From positions 13,951,650 to 14,015,649 of the forward strand of contig CM057162.1 in the NCBI GenBank assembly GCA_029962745.1: a stretch of 64,000 bases of DNA, given 5' to 3'. Origin of the DNA: Echinometra lucunter. Lineage: Eukaryota > Echinodermata > Echinoidea > Camarodonta > Echinometridae. The notes below the pieces were generated by a model. The model ran no database searches. It had not been told where the DNA came from and saw only the letters and a program-made list of their open reading frames with translations. Positions 46,116 through 58,264 of the stretch are shown piece by piece. A program made the position numbers and the translations under genes. Numbering within the stretch: the stretch's first letter is position 1; each line of letters begins with the position of its first letter.

Positions 46116-47677
46116 GTCTCGCCCACCGGAGGTGAAGGCGAGACTAAGGGATCCAAATGTCGTCCGTCCGTCGTCCGTCCGTCGTCCGTCCGTCGTCCGT
46201 CCGTCGTCCGTCCGTCGTCCGTCCGTCGTCCGTCCGTCGTCCGTCCGTCCGTCACAAACGTTATGAAAGATAACTTGGCAACCGTGACTCACTTTTCAAC
46301 CAAACTTGGGTTGTAGATGCACTAAGGGGACCTGCATGTTATGGTCCAGTCAGAGGTCACATGGTAAGGTCAAAGGTCATTTCAGGTCAAACGTTAAAGT
46401 TTACGTGCAAGACTCTCTTATGACACAAAACTCTGCAACCGTGACTCACTTTTCAACCAAACTTGGGTTGTAGATGCCCTAAGCGGACCTGCATGTTATG
46501 CTCTAGTCAGAGGTCACATGGTAAGGTCAAAGGTCATTTTAGGTCAAACGTTAAAATTTACGTGCAAGACTCTCTTATGACACAAAACTCTGCAACTGTG
46601 TGACACTGTTCAATCAAACTTGGGTTGTAGATGCACTAAGGGGACCTGCATCTTATTGTCCAGTCAGAGGTCACATGGTAAGGTCAAAGGTCATTTCAGG
46701 TCAAATGTTAAAGTTGACGTGCAAGACTCTCTTATCACACATAACTTTGCAACCGTGACTCACTTTTCAACCAAACTTGGGTTGTAGATGCACTGAGGGG
46801 ACCTGCATGTTATGGTCCAGTCAGAGGTCACATGGTAAGGTCAAAGGTCATTTCAGGTCAAACGTTGAAGTTTACGTGCAAGACTCTCTTATGACTCAAA
46901 ACTCTGCAACCGTGTGACACTTATCTATCAAACTTGGGTTGTCGATGCACTAAGGGGACCTGCATGTTATGGTCCAGTCATAGGTCACATGGTAAGGTCA
47001 AAGGTCATTTCAGGTCAAACATTAAAGTTTACGTGCAAGACTCTCTTATGACACAAAACTCTGCAACCGTGTGACACTTATCTATCAAACTTGGGTTGTA
47101 GATGCACTAAGGGGACCTGCATGTTATGGTCCAGTCAGAGGTCACATGGTCAGGTCAAAGGTCATTACAGGTCAAACGTTGAACGGTTAAAGTTTACGTG
47201 CAAGACTCTCTTATGACACAAAACTTTGCAACCGTGTCACACTTTTCAGTCAAACTTGGGTTGCAGATCACTAAGGGGAAGTGCATGTTATCATTCTATT
47301 GGACTTCACATGATAAGGTGAAAGGTCATTGGAGGTCATATGTTACAGATGTTTTCAAATTCTTGAATTTGCTTTTCCTCTGTCATTTCTTGTATTTCAA
47401 ACGTTAAAGTTTACCTGCAAGACTCTCTTATGACGCATAACTTGGCACATGTTGCTGCAATAGCAACCAAATTTGGGTGATAGATGCACTAGGGGTACAT
47501 TCATGCTATTGTGCTGTCAGGTCACATGGTAAGGTGAAAGGTCATTTTAGGTCAAACTTTACGACCTGCAAGACTTTCTTGTGACATCAAACTTGGTTAG
47601 GGCAAGGGATGTACTTGGGGAAACTTTTGTGTTATTTAGCCACGGGTGGGCGAGACACAATCTTCCTATTGGCTTGT
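46116..47677. repeat. GTCTCGCCCACC-ended repeat element with AGGTCA-rich tandem repeats, copy 2
   Basis: Same ends and orientation as the 1763-3583 copy: GTCTCGCCCACCGG at 46116 and GGTGGGCGAGAC ending 47656, plus ~20 bp of shared tail. A CGTCCGTCGTC microsatellite (46161-46250) is followed by at least six units of ~157 bp (marked by gaggtcacatgg at 46353, 46510, 46667, 46823, 46980, 47138), each with gcaagactctcttat, aacttgggttgtagatg and aaggtcaaaggtcattt. Proline/arginine-rich ORFs over the microsatellite are artefacts. Confidence 0.8.
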
Positions 47678-47889
47678 TTTTTTTGACAGAGATTTGTCTC
47701 TCTTGCCACCATGATTTCAGTCGACCTTTTATCATTTCAAAAGCGAATTGAAGATAAAAATTGACGGTTCCATTTTTTCAACCGCCAGCGCCATTAATGT
47801 ACTACCCCCACCAATCTCCTCCACAATAACAATTTTACACCGCACTTACCAAACGCCCAATACACCCAAACACCTATGTCGCGTCATCT

Positions 47890-47980
47890 TCTTCTTTTCT
47901 TCTTCTGCTTCTTCTTCTTCTTCTTCTTCTCCTTCTTCTCCTTCTTCTTCTCCTTCTTCTCCTTCTTTTCTCCTTTTTCG
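47890..47980. repeat. (CTT)n microsatellite
   Basis: An interrupted run of cttcttctt and ccttcttct words giving low-complexity Ser/Phe ORFs in all frames. No gene is called. Confidence 0.9.
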
Positions 47981-48105
47981 ACCCCTCTGTCTTGCTCTCT
48001 CTCTCTTAAACTCTATCGTTCCTTCAAGCCAACTTTAATTCAACAAAATTATCGTTACATTTCTTTTCTCCTTTTAAGAATGGCAACTAATCATTAACCA
48101 TTTAA

Positions 48106-48895
48106 CCCTAATACTCCCGGGGTTTTTCAAAGCTTGTTATTACGGGGGGGCATTATGGCACCCCCCCCCCCCCCGAGATCTCGGCCATGGGTCGCCCGAT
48201 TGCCTCAAAAGTTTGCACAAGGGTCAAGAATTATGTAATCTAAAAAGTTGTATAGCTAAATTTACAAAGTCCTTTTATTTTTTAAAATTTATTAATTTAT
48301 GCTAATGTATGCATGAAATCATAGATTTTGGTATTTCTCACTAAATAAAGCTTCAGGAATAGCAATTTTTGGTAGAAATGTCTTTCATAACTCCCTCATC
48401 AATTCCTGAAAGAAAAAGATAGGGTGTGGTAATTATTTCTTATGTATTTCATTGTTTTTCAATTTTCTTATGTATTTCTTTCTTTTTCGTCAGGCGTTTT
48501 ATGTAAAGATTCAGATGCGTATGTGTGGGTGTGTGTGTGGGTGTGTGCGGGTGTGTGTGTGTGTGTGTGTGGTAATTATTTACACTATTTGAAACAATGA
48601 TGATACTTACTAGAAAAGTATTTACATAAATTGGAAAAGCTTCTGATTTTGTCCATAGGGTTATACACAGTCATATAGAGAAATAGCGAAATTTCAGTGA
48701 CATGTGTTTGGTAAACGTAATCTGACACCCGCACGGTAGGTCTGATCGCCATAAATTTGGTATCAAAATGTGCGGGAAGGATCAGAGAAAAAAGTCATGA
48801 AATTTTGTTTCGAAATATTGAGGCGTTAGGAAGTACCGACAAAAATTCGACAGGGGGGGTGGGGCCATTATGCCCCCCCTCCGGGAGTATTAGGG
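48106..48895. mobile_element. 790 bp piggyBac-like MITE (TTAA target)
   Basis: The ends CCCTAATACTCCCGG and CCGGGAGTATTAGGG are perfectly inverted and flanked by TTAA at 48102-48105 and 48896-48899. CCCT termini with a TTAA duplication are typical of piggyBac. Just inside each end are long C or G tracts, and a (GT)n microsatellite lies at 48525-48571. No transposase. Confidence 0.9.
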
Positions 48896-48899
48896 TTAA

Positions 48900-49586
48900 A
48901 AAAAGTGACATGTCTATACAAGTTTGTGTTCTCCTTCCTAATCATCTTCTTGTTGTCCCAGTTCCTTTTCTTTCTTTCACCTTTCAAAAAAAAAAAATGC
49001 GATAGAACTCGCAGCCGGTTCGTGAACTTACAAGCTTTTGTACGTGATTAATTTTACCTTCTTTTTTTTTGTTCTCTACTGAAGAAAATACTCCTGTTCA
49101 CTGACAACCCATCTTGTAGAGTTTTTAAATCGATCTTTCTTTTGAACGTGCTATCTAGGTCTTTTTTTAAGACATTGATGCGAAGTGAAAAGAGCATGAT
49201 CATGGACAGAATAATGATTATCTTCACTATATCCTTATTAATTTTGATTTCAATAAAATTAATCCACAGTCCACTACCTTTTGAAAACTTATTTTCCTTA
49301 CTTTCTTTTAGCGTCACTATAGATCTATTATTCCTCATCATTCCCAGCCATCGATCGCCAGCCCCGCGCTTGCCATAGAATTTGCTGCCCGTTAAAGGCA
49401 ACACTTTGATCACAATACTGAAAGCTAAACCTTTGTTCTGTCTTCTAAAACCCGGAAGGGGGAGGGGAGGGGTATAGGTCCTTTTGGTTATCCTTTCTTT
49501 GTCCTCTTTTTTAGCTTTTAAAAGTCATAAAACACTCAACAATGGTCAAGCCTTTTGAAAACTTCTTTCCTTCCTTTCTTATGTCA
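48900..49586. other. No gene seen
   Basis: AT-rich sequence. The minus-strand ORF 49413-49054 (119 codons) is Lys/Ile-rich with no family features, codon bias or splice context, and is left uncalled. Confidence 0.5.
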
Positions 49587-49688
49587 CAGTCACACCAACG
49601 AAACCGACTCCAGACCGATCAAAACTATTACATTATTTTCAATGACATACCATTGGTTGGTTTGGAGTTGGTTTCGTTGGTGTGACTG
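49587..49688. repeat. 102 bp foldback
   Basis: CAGTCACACCAACGAAACC at the left pairs with GGTTTCGTTGGTGTGACTG at the right, and the inner arms also pair imperfectly (gactccagaccgatc against ggttggtttggagt). This is probably a small MITE. No target duplication is obvious. Confidence 0.8.
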
Positions 49689-49927
49689 CAACATTAGCGT
49701 TTCATCTTCCTCCCTGGCCGGCCCCATCTCGACCCACACTCACACCCTTGCCCTTGGATTCCTTGTTCAATACTGTCATTTATTTATTTTACACTTTCCT
49801 CGGGTTTTGCAAATGTTCAAGAGAGATATCCCTTTATTACCAACCATGCCAGATACCGATGTCGTTCCAACAAGCTTCTTCTTTTCTTTGGTATATTCCG
49901 TTAACTCGCACTCGATCAAATCACAAC

Positions 49928-50427
49928 NNNNNNNNNNNNNNNNNNNNNNNNNNNNNNNNNNNNNNNNNNNNNNNNNNNNNNNNNNNNNNNNNNNNNNNNN
50001 NNNNNNNNNNNNNNNNNNNNNNNNNNNNNNNNNNNNNNNNNNNNNNNNNNNNNNNNNNNNNNNNNNNNNNNNNNNNNNNNNNNNNNNNNNNNNNNNNNNN
50101 NNNNNNNNNNNNNNNNNNNNNNNNNNNNNNNNNNNNNNNNNNNNNNNNNNNNNNNNNNNNNNNNNNNNNNNNNNNNNNNNNNNNNNNNNNNNNNNNNNNN
50201 NNNNNNNNNNNNNNNNNNNNNNNNNNNNNNNNNNNNNNNNNNNNNNNNNNNNNNNNNNNNNNNNNNNNNNNNNNNNNNNNNNNNNNNNNNNNNNNNNNNN
50301 NNNNNNNNNNNNNNNNNNNNNNNNNNNNNNNNNNNNNNNNNNNNNNNNNNNNNNNNNNNNNNNNNNNNNNNNNNNNNNNNNNNNNNNNNNNNNNNNNNNN
50401 NNNNNNNNNNNNNNNNNNNNNNNNNNN
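49928..50427. other. Assembly gap 3 (500 N)
   Basis: A placeholder gap in non-coding sequence. ORFs spanning it are artefacts. Confidence 0.95.
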
Positions 50428-50668
50428 AAGAGTCATGAGAAGTCAAAATTCCTTTCAGGGAAGGGGTGGGGGGGGGACTGTTTTAGCATCCTTTGAAATC
50501 ATGAGTGTATATTGACCCTTTTTCATACCTGCGGCAGTATTAATCACCGCGATATCCAGTTTTATTTAGATTATAGTTTAATGAAGACATAATTACTTGA
50601 TACAGTCAGGCTCGAAGAAATGTTAAAAAAAAACAAACATAAAATGGCAGGGAATGTTAAAGACTTAA

Positions 50669-51158
50669 AGGCATTGGCTAACATTGTTATGATTTTTTAA
50701 AAATCTCATTTTGTTACTTAAAAGTGGGATAAACATTAGGGTTATAGTGTAAAAATAACAGTGTGAAAGTTTCAGAGCATAATATCCACGGGAAGTATTT
50801 TTAAATATTAGAAATTTGAACCAATGTTTGAAAAATATACGAGGGTCGGTTGCATAGACCCAACGTAAGGAGTGCGCATGCGCACATGACTCAACGGACC
50901 GCACTGTGTGTACTGACGTATCACACGGCGGAAGGCAAGTAACGGTATTTTTTAATTTGCGCAAACGGTCCTCTTAGTTCAGTGTCTCTCGAGAGGAAAG
51001 CTAATAAAATCGCGGTTTGCGTCTAACTTACATCTTTTCCTTCCAAATTATGGTTGGTTTCAGGGTTTTTTAGTATAAATACAAGTACTCATACACATGT
51101 TTCATCTTAGTTTGAGAATTTTTTAAATCAGCTACTCACAAAGTTAGCCAATGCCTTT
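50669..51158 (-). mobile_element. TTAA-flanked MITE (Kolobok/piggyBac-like), copy 2
   Basis: 490 bp, reverse orientation relative to the 25520 copy: ends AGGCATTGGCTAAC and GTTAGCCAATGCCT with TTAA on both sides (50665-50668, 51159-51162). Its inverted ends are better preserved than in the other two copies, so it is probably closest to the source. Confidence 0.9.
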
Positions 51159-51427
51159 AAATCGAATGAGAGTAGTGTTTAATATATGTGCCTAATAGAG
51201 AGCATTTTTCTAGGATATTTTTCATATGAAGTTAATTCAATTGTAACAAGAAACCTATTGGAGAGCAAAGACAAAATGGAAACAATTTGATATTTGAAGA
51301 GATCATACAACAAAAGTAGCATCTTTTATTGTATACAAATATTAATTAGAGGATGGTCCAAGTGGGCGATCACTGAGATCTTTTTTTAAAGTTCAGAAAT
51401 CAAGTTGGGGCATGTTTCCGTATATAA

Positions 51428-51950
51428 TGCGTGGTGGGTATGTGCCACGGAGAAGACCCCCATTTTTACACTCAAATTTCCGTTCCAAAGCATAGCATTT
51501 TTATCTTATTGAGAAAAAGAACAAAGAAAGCCGTTCCAAAGCATATATAGCATTTTCTTCTTATCGAGAAAAAAGAAGAAAGAAATCCGTTCCAAAGCTT
51601 TGCATGTTTTTCATTACGCCGTTCCGGCCGCATTGATCCACTACAATGAGCTGCATTTTTGGTGAAAAGTGACCCGCAGAGCGCTGTCTGACCATCGCCT
51701 TGCGCGAGCGCACCCGGCGGCTGTGCCGCCGGGCTAGCTGCATGCACGTATGCCCCGTTCCATAGGGATACATACGCCCTCACACGCAGGTGAACCGTTC
51801 CAAAGACCCCCGTTTTCACAAACATTTCTAGTTCCGAAGCCCGTTCCGAAGACCCTCCTTTTCACAATAAGCCCGTTCCAAAGCCCCCGTTTTTTGTCTC
51901 ACCTGCGGCACATACCTACCACTTTTGGGGTCGAGTATCCCCCCCCCCCT
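51428..51950. repeat. Inverted-repeat element with GTTCCAAAGC short repeats
   Basis: The left end ggtgggtatgtgccacgg and the inverse of the right end, ggtaggtatgtgccgcagg, match. Inside, CCGTTCCAAAGC or CCGTTCCGAAG recurs about nine times. A fragment of the same family lies in reverse at 58265-58400 (gtggtagggatgtgccgcgg, gacaaaaaacgggggc). No ORF is believed. A C-run follows at 51939-51956. Confidence 0.7.
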
Positions 51951-52319
51951 CCCCCGGGAGTGTGGTATTCAATAGTCCATAGCAAACGGTATAAAGGGAT
52001 TATCAGATTATGCTAAAATTTGGCACAAATTAGGATTAGGACTTATTCTTTATTTTCGCTAAAGTTCAGTTCAACACCTTGATGAATTTTTAAATTTACA
52101 CGGGAATGAATGAAGGCGTTGTAAAAGTGCTCTAACACTCCATAAGGTGGTCAATTTGTATTGGGTGAAAATGAGGATTCGTTTTAAAATTGCCAACAAA
52201 CATATTTCTCGGGCGAATTACGATCCCAAACTTTGGAAGCCATCATTCTTTCTTTTTTTCTTTTTTCTTGTGAGCACCTAGCAGGCCACCACACTAGTTT
52301 GTGAGCTCCTAATTTTTGT

Positions 52320-52600
52320 GTAGAATACTGTACAGAAGACACTTTCGAAAAGAAACTAAAAAACCAACTCTTTCCATCTTAAGTCCATAGTACATGTTTT
52401 GAGTAAGATGACAGTAATTCCTTTCTTAGCATATCATGCCTGCATATCATTTATTATGAATAATTATTTTCATTTACATTAATAATATATATATTACTGT
52501 TCCTTATTTGATTGCTGTCCCTACTCTGTTGTAATAGCGCTCTGATCAGCTTTTCTGTAAAAGCGCTCGATAAGAATCAATTATCATTATTATTAAATTA
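52320..52600 (+). pseudogene. Probable 3' tail of an L2-like LINE
   Basis: A short stretch translating to FRKETKKPTLS-like residues (cgaaaagaaactaaaaaacc) is followed by gcgctctgatcagc, aaagcgctcgataag and tatcattattattaaa. This is the layout of an L2 C-terminus plus (ATT)n tail. It is weak because it is short and diverged. Confidence 0.45.
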
Positions 52601-53088
52601 CCTCTATATAGTTGAAGATATAAATCCCCACAATAATTATCACAATTCTAGGAAATACATGCATTTTTTTGCACTGCAGGAAGTGGGATGATAAAATATT
52701 TTATTTCTATACTATCCCTTTAGCTGAATTTCAATAAGACTGATCAAATTAAATTTTCAGTTTTCTTTTGGATCATAGATCTTGCTCCTCTTAAGCTATA
52801 CATAAGCTTTGGAACACTGTACTTGCTTGTTGTCAGCAACAGCCCATAGGCTTATATCTACATGTATATGAAGTTAACTATAACATTGCATTTGTGTGAG
52901 TGGTAATAATATGTAGTTTAGTTTGTATTCAACAACCAATAAGTATGAAGTGACATCAATGGGTTTGTGAGATAACAAGTTAATTAACCCATTACTTACT
53001 GCAGCCAGGTGGGCTCTGTATTAAGCCTATGGGAATCAGAGAATATGTTAGTCATTGAGTTAAGAAAAAAATGTACTTTTATGAAGTA

Positions 53089-54759
53089 CACTGTTGGTCA
53101 TAAATGTGGAATAAAATGTTTTTGAATAAAGATATACAGTTTTCGGGGGTATTTGAAAGTCCAGGCGCAGACAAAATGATATTTGAGCAATTACATAATG
53201 TTACTCTATTACACAGGTGACATCATAACATGAAAAGAATTGTATTACGTCATAATTTCTTTTGTTGTAGACAATATTGACAATAAAAGCCTATGCATAT
53301 GATATTCGGTCCCTTTCCCTGATTTGTAGCACTGCGTATAAGAAGATTGCATTTTTTTCGAGTTCTTTCTTCTGTTTGCAAAAAAAATCGGTAGAGACGT
53401 TCCTTGGACTGTGACTGGTCCAACGGCAAAAGCAACATGCGACAGAGTGGTAGCACTGCGGAAGGAGGGCCACAAGCAGACTGGCATTGCAGAAGTCCTA
53501 AGGTCATCAAGGAGTGCAGTCTCTAAGATCCTGAAACGTCAAGATGAGGCGGGAAATGTGCGGTCATGGAAATCTCCAGGACGTCCCAGATTGACAACAT
53601 GAAGAGATGACCGCAAACTGTTGAATCTCAGCCGAAGAAACAGGAAGTTGCCGACGAGTCGTCTTTGTCTCTTGTGGAGGAGATATCATTGGATCCCGGT
53701 TTCCCGGTCGACCATTAATCGCAGATTGCTCTTACATGGTTACCGAGCATGGCGGTCGACCAAATGTCCACGCCTGTCTGTTCGCCACAGAGAAGCTCTT
53801 CTTCTTTGGGCTAGGGAGCACAGAAGGCTTCACCCAGGACATTGGCAAAATATGGTCTTCACGGAAAAGAGCTGGTTCATCCTTGATCGACAGGATGGGA
53901 AACACCGAGTTCGTCGAATGGTCGAGGAAAACCTTCACGATGACTGTATCCACGAGACAACTCAAGGCGGAAGCGGCTCAGTGATGATATGGGCTGTCAT
54001 CCATTATGGAGGCAAAATGCCACTGATGGTTCCGGATGGATAGGTCAACGTCGCCACCTACAGGAATATCTTGGAGCTCTACTGCCTTCCATAAGCAAGA
54101 TGAGTATGGACACAATTTCCGACTTCAGGACGACAACGACAGACCGCACGAAACTGCTACAGCAAGGGAATCCTGGAAGCAGAGGGCGTCGTGCAGTTGC
54201 CATGGTCAGCTTGATCCTCGGATATGAACCCCATAGTTCATGCATGGGCTGCCCTTGGTGGAGCCACCATCGACAGGGAGGTCATTCCTCAAAGTCTGCT
54301 GGAGTTGGGAGATACTCTGATGGAAAAATTGCGTGCTACACCTGTTGACGTCATCAATAACCTAGTGGTCAGCATGGTACGATGTCTGCATGCACTGGTT
54401 CATGCGAGGGCTGGACATACCTGATACTAGTGACTGAGTAAGAACAATGACTCCATTTTGATGCAAATTCGTCCATGCAATTACAAAAAAGAAATCATCT
54501 GAAAAACTGAAAGAGGCTGAAATTAATTATCTTATAATCCTTAATTTACTGTGTATTGTCGTCATTGTTGTTCTGTGCTCATGACATCCATTGCTCAGGA
54601 CATAACCTTGTTAAAATCACTGTCAAATGTATGTAAGAGGCAGAATAATAAAGTAAAGTGGTTATTGTGCATCATATACGCCATTTTCAAATCATATTGA
54701 TAAAATTATGCGGTGAAAATTTGGTGAAAAAAAATATTCCACCTTTATGACCAACAGTG
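53089..54759 (+). mobile_element. Tc1-like transposon, 1671 bp
   Basis: Inverted ends CACTGTTGGTCATAAATGTG and (from the right, inward) CACTGTTGGTCATAAAGGTG, flanked by TA (53087-53088, 54760-54761). Copies B and C read cttttatgaagtattttacc at this place, the empty site. Length, TA site and transposase fit Tc1/mariner, Tc1 family. Confidence 0.93.
53411..54424 (+). pseudogene. Tc1 transposase, broken
   Basis: The N-terminal paired-like HTH is intact in 53411-53602: CDRVVALRKEGHKQTGIAEV, RSAVSKILKRQ, KSPGRPRLTT. After a stop at 53600 and frame changes, 53621-54043 covers the second HTH and the first catalytic block. The usual F-S/T-D-E-S is VFTEKSWF here, so the first catalytic Asp is lost. 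The second block, LQDDNDRPHETA, at about 54122-54157 keeps its Asp in another frame. The third reads MNPIVHAWAALGG near 54224-54262, with Val in place of the catalytic Glu. Several frameshifts and two lost catalytic residues mean no activity. Confidence 0.92.
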
Positions 54760-55020
54760 TACTTTACCAGAATATTTTCTCATTCAACATGAATAATCTC
54801 ATAAAGGAATAGGCCTATACCTAAGTACAACTCTGAATCCATTGTTGCTTCATAAGTTCATATACCCTTTCAATTAGCCATAGTCTTTCCAATTCAATTT
54901 GTAGATAGGAAAATGATTCAAACCTTCCTGTCCTTTCCTTCCTTTCTTCCCTTTTTCTTTCTTTGTAAGATGAGACCGGCAAAACTTCTTTTTGCAACAG
55001 CCACAAAAAAATGAAACAAA

Positions 55021-55106
55021 ATATATATCAGAGCCAGAAGGGCATTAAATCTGTGTACAATGATACGAGTTAATGCCCTTATGGCTCCGAACAGACGATA
55101 TATATA
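55021..55106. repeat. 86 bp foldback
   Basis: atatatat-cagagccagaagggcattaa pairs with ttaatgcccttatggctccg...atatatat. This small hairpin sits inside repeat copy A and is absent from copies B and C at the matching place, so it is an insertion. Confidence 0.65.
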
Positions 55107-55207
55107 CACAGGGGTGTAAAATGTAAAAACTTAAAAAAATTTAGGTGAATCATGAGGGTTAGGGTTATGGCTTATCATATTTGAGACCAAGAATATGTCT
55201 AGCTGCC

Positions 55208-55290
55208 AATTCACCCTTGTAGTGCGATTGATAAGACACTGGATTGCAGAATGTGAGGTACTGAGTTCAATTCCCATGGTGGACAAGACA
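55208..55290 (+). repeat. tRNA-like segment (SINE-type pol III promoter), copy A
   Basis: TAGTGCGATTGATAAG resembles a tRNA A box and GAGTTCAATTCCC (from 55263) a B box (consensus GGTTCRANNCC), about 45 bp apart. The same pair is in repeat copies B and C. It lacks a clover-leaf acceptor stem, so it is not a tRNA gene but probably a tRNA-derived SINE core within the larger repeat. Confidence 0.5.
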
Positions 55291-55640
55291 AATCAGGTTT
55301 GTAAAAATATAAATCTTGACCACAGTTAACATGAATCAAGAGATGAAAGAGGCCCCATTTTTTACTCAACCCCCATCAAAAATGTTGCCCCTCTTCAGTG
55401 AGCTTAAAATGATGGAGGAGACCACATGCATTAATGCATCTTTGGGTGGCTTTTGGAAAAGAAAGTCAGTTTTTCTGTTATTATTAAGGTAAATAGCCAA
55501 AGGTCTAAACACTCTCATGTATGCAAATGCTGACTTCATATATTATGCAAGAAAATGGGTGAATGTTTGTGAGTCTTAAATTCCCCAGTCTGAGATGATG
55601 AGCTGGATGACCTTTGTTATCTTTTAATCAAATTTAAACT

Positions 55641-58264
55641 CGATTCAATTTGATATCAATTTTGGCAAATTTACTTCACTAACCAGTGCTTATTGTTTAT
55701 CAATGCAATATTATCTTACTCGTGTTAACAATCTTGTCTTTATATGGTAATCGGTCAAACACAATACTTATTTCTAGACACTGCTGCCATAGTTCATCAA
55801 CTGAGAAACTTCGACATCACCATACCACGAGATGGCACTGTACTCTAGCCCCGTAAGGTTTGAACCATACCACGATACACTATACACTAACTTTGTGTAG
55901 AAATGTAACTTTGAGATGCAAAGGAATTTGAAACAGTACTGCATCAATAAATGTCTTACCTTAGACAAAGAAAATTCCACAACATATTATTCTTGAAACG
56001 TGTGCAGACACTGTCATTCGCATGCACCTTACTTCAAAGATCAGGCAATAACAATTTATGACACCAAATTTCAGTCAAAAATTTGTATAAGCCGCGCAGG
56101 CAATGCAAACGCACGGTCTAACTCATACCATCCATGCAACACACAACTTCATTGCATCACTCCTGACAGGGGTAGAGCTACCACTGCACCATGTACTATG
56201 GTTGCATCCCCGCTCTACTACTCCCTTCCTCTGATTCGCTCCTAACAGCCAGCAAAGGGGTGTGTCTTCCTAGACTGACCAATCACAAACTTCGAGTAGG
56301 GGATTTTCCCGTCCTTAACGCTGACATGGCTGACATCATCATTAGCCAACAAGATTTTTGTACTTCAAACTTCACTTGTTTTACGCAAGTGAACATCGAT
56401 CTCTGGGGGCGGACTGCATGGGGAATTGGGGGAGTTTTCCTTGAAATTCCTTCACAAGCTGGACACTATATTTTTGTCAAAATGGGCCAGTCAAGAGAAA
56501 AAAGGTCCCATCAAAACAACCGACAACAATAAGGAGGAAAAGAAAATAACTGATATGTATACCGGTATATTAGTGTTATGGTCACAGACCTGACATGTCT
56601 ACAATGAGGCAAATTCCACAGTTTGAACATGCTGAAACCACTGACCAGCAAAGGTGAACCTTCTTGTAAACTGTTAGGAAGAATGACAGACACAAGGATA
56701 GGTAAACACATTGGACAGTGGACATGGACAGTCTTTTTAACCAACTGTCTGAATGTCATGATGTAAGATGAAAAACAGGTTTCTAAGCTACACTGTAAGT
56801 TGAGTTTGGACTATCAAAAATGTATAACTTGTTAAAAAGAGTAACCAAGCTCAAGAATATTCAGAAGGAAACTCCAATTGTCTAAAAGTTTGCACACAGC
56901 ATACATGTATAACTTGCGTAGATTTTTATTTTTACCAATTAGGAAGCACAAGGGCAAGTATCTTGCAGACACAAATGAACAATCTCCTGCCTCTTAGAGT
57001 AGAACAGGGTACATACAGTATCTACTTTACTTCTTAAAAGATATTTGTCATTTTTTGTCAACAGCCATGCCAAATCTCAAGAACTGTGCTTTTCAGAATC
57101 GATGCATCCTTTGATATTGTACATGTACAATATCAAAGCTTATTTTCTTTTGTTTGTAATGCATGGCATGTTTGTATCAAACCAGAAGGAATTAAATGTT
57201 GTTTTGAACCTGAACTCTGTGTCGACTTGCTTTGAGGGTTCCAGCAGACCAGACCCATTCTAAGATAATGGCGGTCTTTGGACAAACAGTATTTTTAGAT
57301 GGAGAGAGGTAAAGTCATGCACTGGAGGCAAGAAATCAGGCTGAAATTCCCACCTGTCAGTTTCAAATCAAGATTTGCATTCATTTATCACATGTGCACA
57401 TTACTTTAGGACCGCTTCATCACTTTGGAGAACAAAATTTGGCACTGGCATTACTATCGACTTGAAAATATGTATTATTGTAATTCATCATAATTTTTCA
57501 ACCAATAAACTTTAGAATAATATGAAGAGTTTGTTTGCAAAAACTGATTAAGTCCACTTTTATCAAACAGAAATATTTGCAATTAAAGATAAAAAAAAAT
57601 AAAGAGAATAGTGCGTTTGTTTTTTTGTACTACTTCTGACCATAACTTCAAAAATATATCTCTGTATGTAAGGAGCAATATATCATTTGTAAGGTATTAT
57701 TTTGTACTATATGACAGTGACTTTGCTTCAAAATTTTCAAAAATGGACTTATCAGCTATTGCCAACAGACTCTTCATATATAGAAACAATTATACAACTG
57801 ATTTGCACAAACCAGTGAATTGTATGACATTTTAGCTGCTGAAAACAAAGTGTATAGCTATATTTAGGTCCACCCATCATGTAAGAGATCTATACAGCAT
57901 GAACATTCAAACAATGTATGTGGAAAATTCCCAAATGCTAAGGCAGTCATGCATTACAGTAAGTGCAAGGTGAAAAGCAATGGCAGAAATCATGGGCTGG
58001 AGGCATGCATATATTCTTTGTAAATTGAAAATAAAGCATTGTCATGAACTCCCATAAAGAATTGTTGATTTGCTATGCAGTCTTCCCAAATAACTCTGCC
58101 TCAATATAATATTTGCACAAGAGTTCACTGCAGCATGAACATGCAAAACACAGTGGGTATATGATCCTCAAAAGTCAAAGGCCATCAAGTATTGTACACA
58201 TAGTCAAAAGCAATGGTGGCAATCATGGAGGCATTCATAATTCTTTGTAAAATTGTAAAGAAGG
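55641..58264. other. No supported gene
   Basis: Mostly unique AT-rich sequence. A more GC-balanced patch at 56000-56530 has a CCAAT word (gaccaatcaca at about 56276) and a 113-codon ORF (56191-56532) with no family features. At 57268 an ATGGCGG with 14 codons (MAVFGQTVFLDGER) ends at a gtaaag donor-like site. None is strong enough to call. Confidence 0.4.

Larger units (their letters stand above)
52606..55640. repeat. Large dispersed repeat, copy A (carries the Tc1 insertion)
   Basis: Shares long blocks with copies B and C: ccacaataattatcac, tgttgtcagcaacagcccat, gtattaagcctat, cttttatgaagta, gcattgataagacactgg and gatgatgagctggatgac. It is the most diverged copy and is interrupted by a Tc1 element at 53089-54759. 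No gene is seen in it. Confidence 0.85.

Noticed and set aside
46029..46316. Arg/Pro/Ser/Val-rich and Asp/Gly/Arg/Thr-rich ORFs
   Set aside because: They are translations of a CGTCC microsatellite.
49054..49413. 119-codon minus-strand ORF
   Set aside because: Lys/Ile-rich chance ORF in AT-rich DNA with no supporting features.
55208..55290. tRNA gene
   Set aside because: A and B box-like words are present, but no clover-leaf or acceptor stem can be paired. It is better read as a SINE core.
56191..56532. 113-codon ORF with a CCAAT word upstream, possible small gene or promoter
   Set aside because: No recognisable domain, no splice or poly(A) context, and the word is common by chance.
57268..57310. 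ATGGCGG start with 14 codons and a gtaaag donor, possible first exon
   Set aside because: It is too short, and no second exon can be linked to it. It is kept only as a note.
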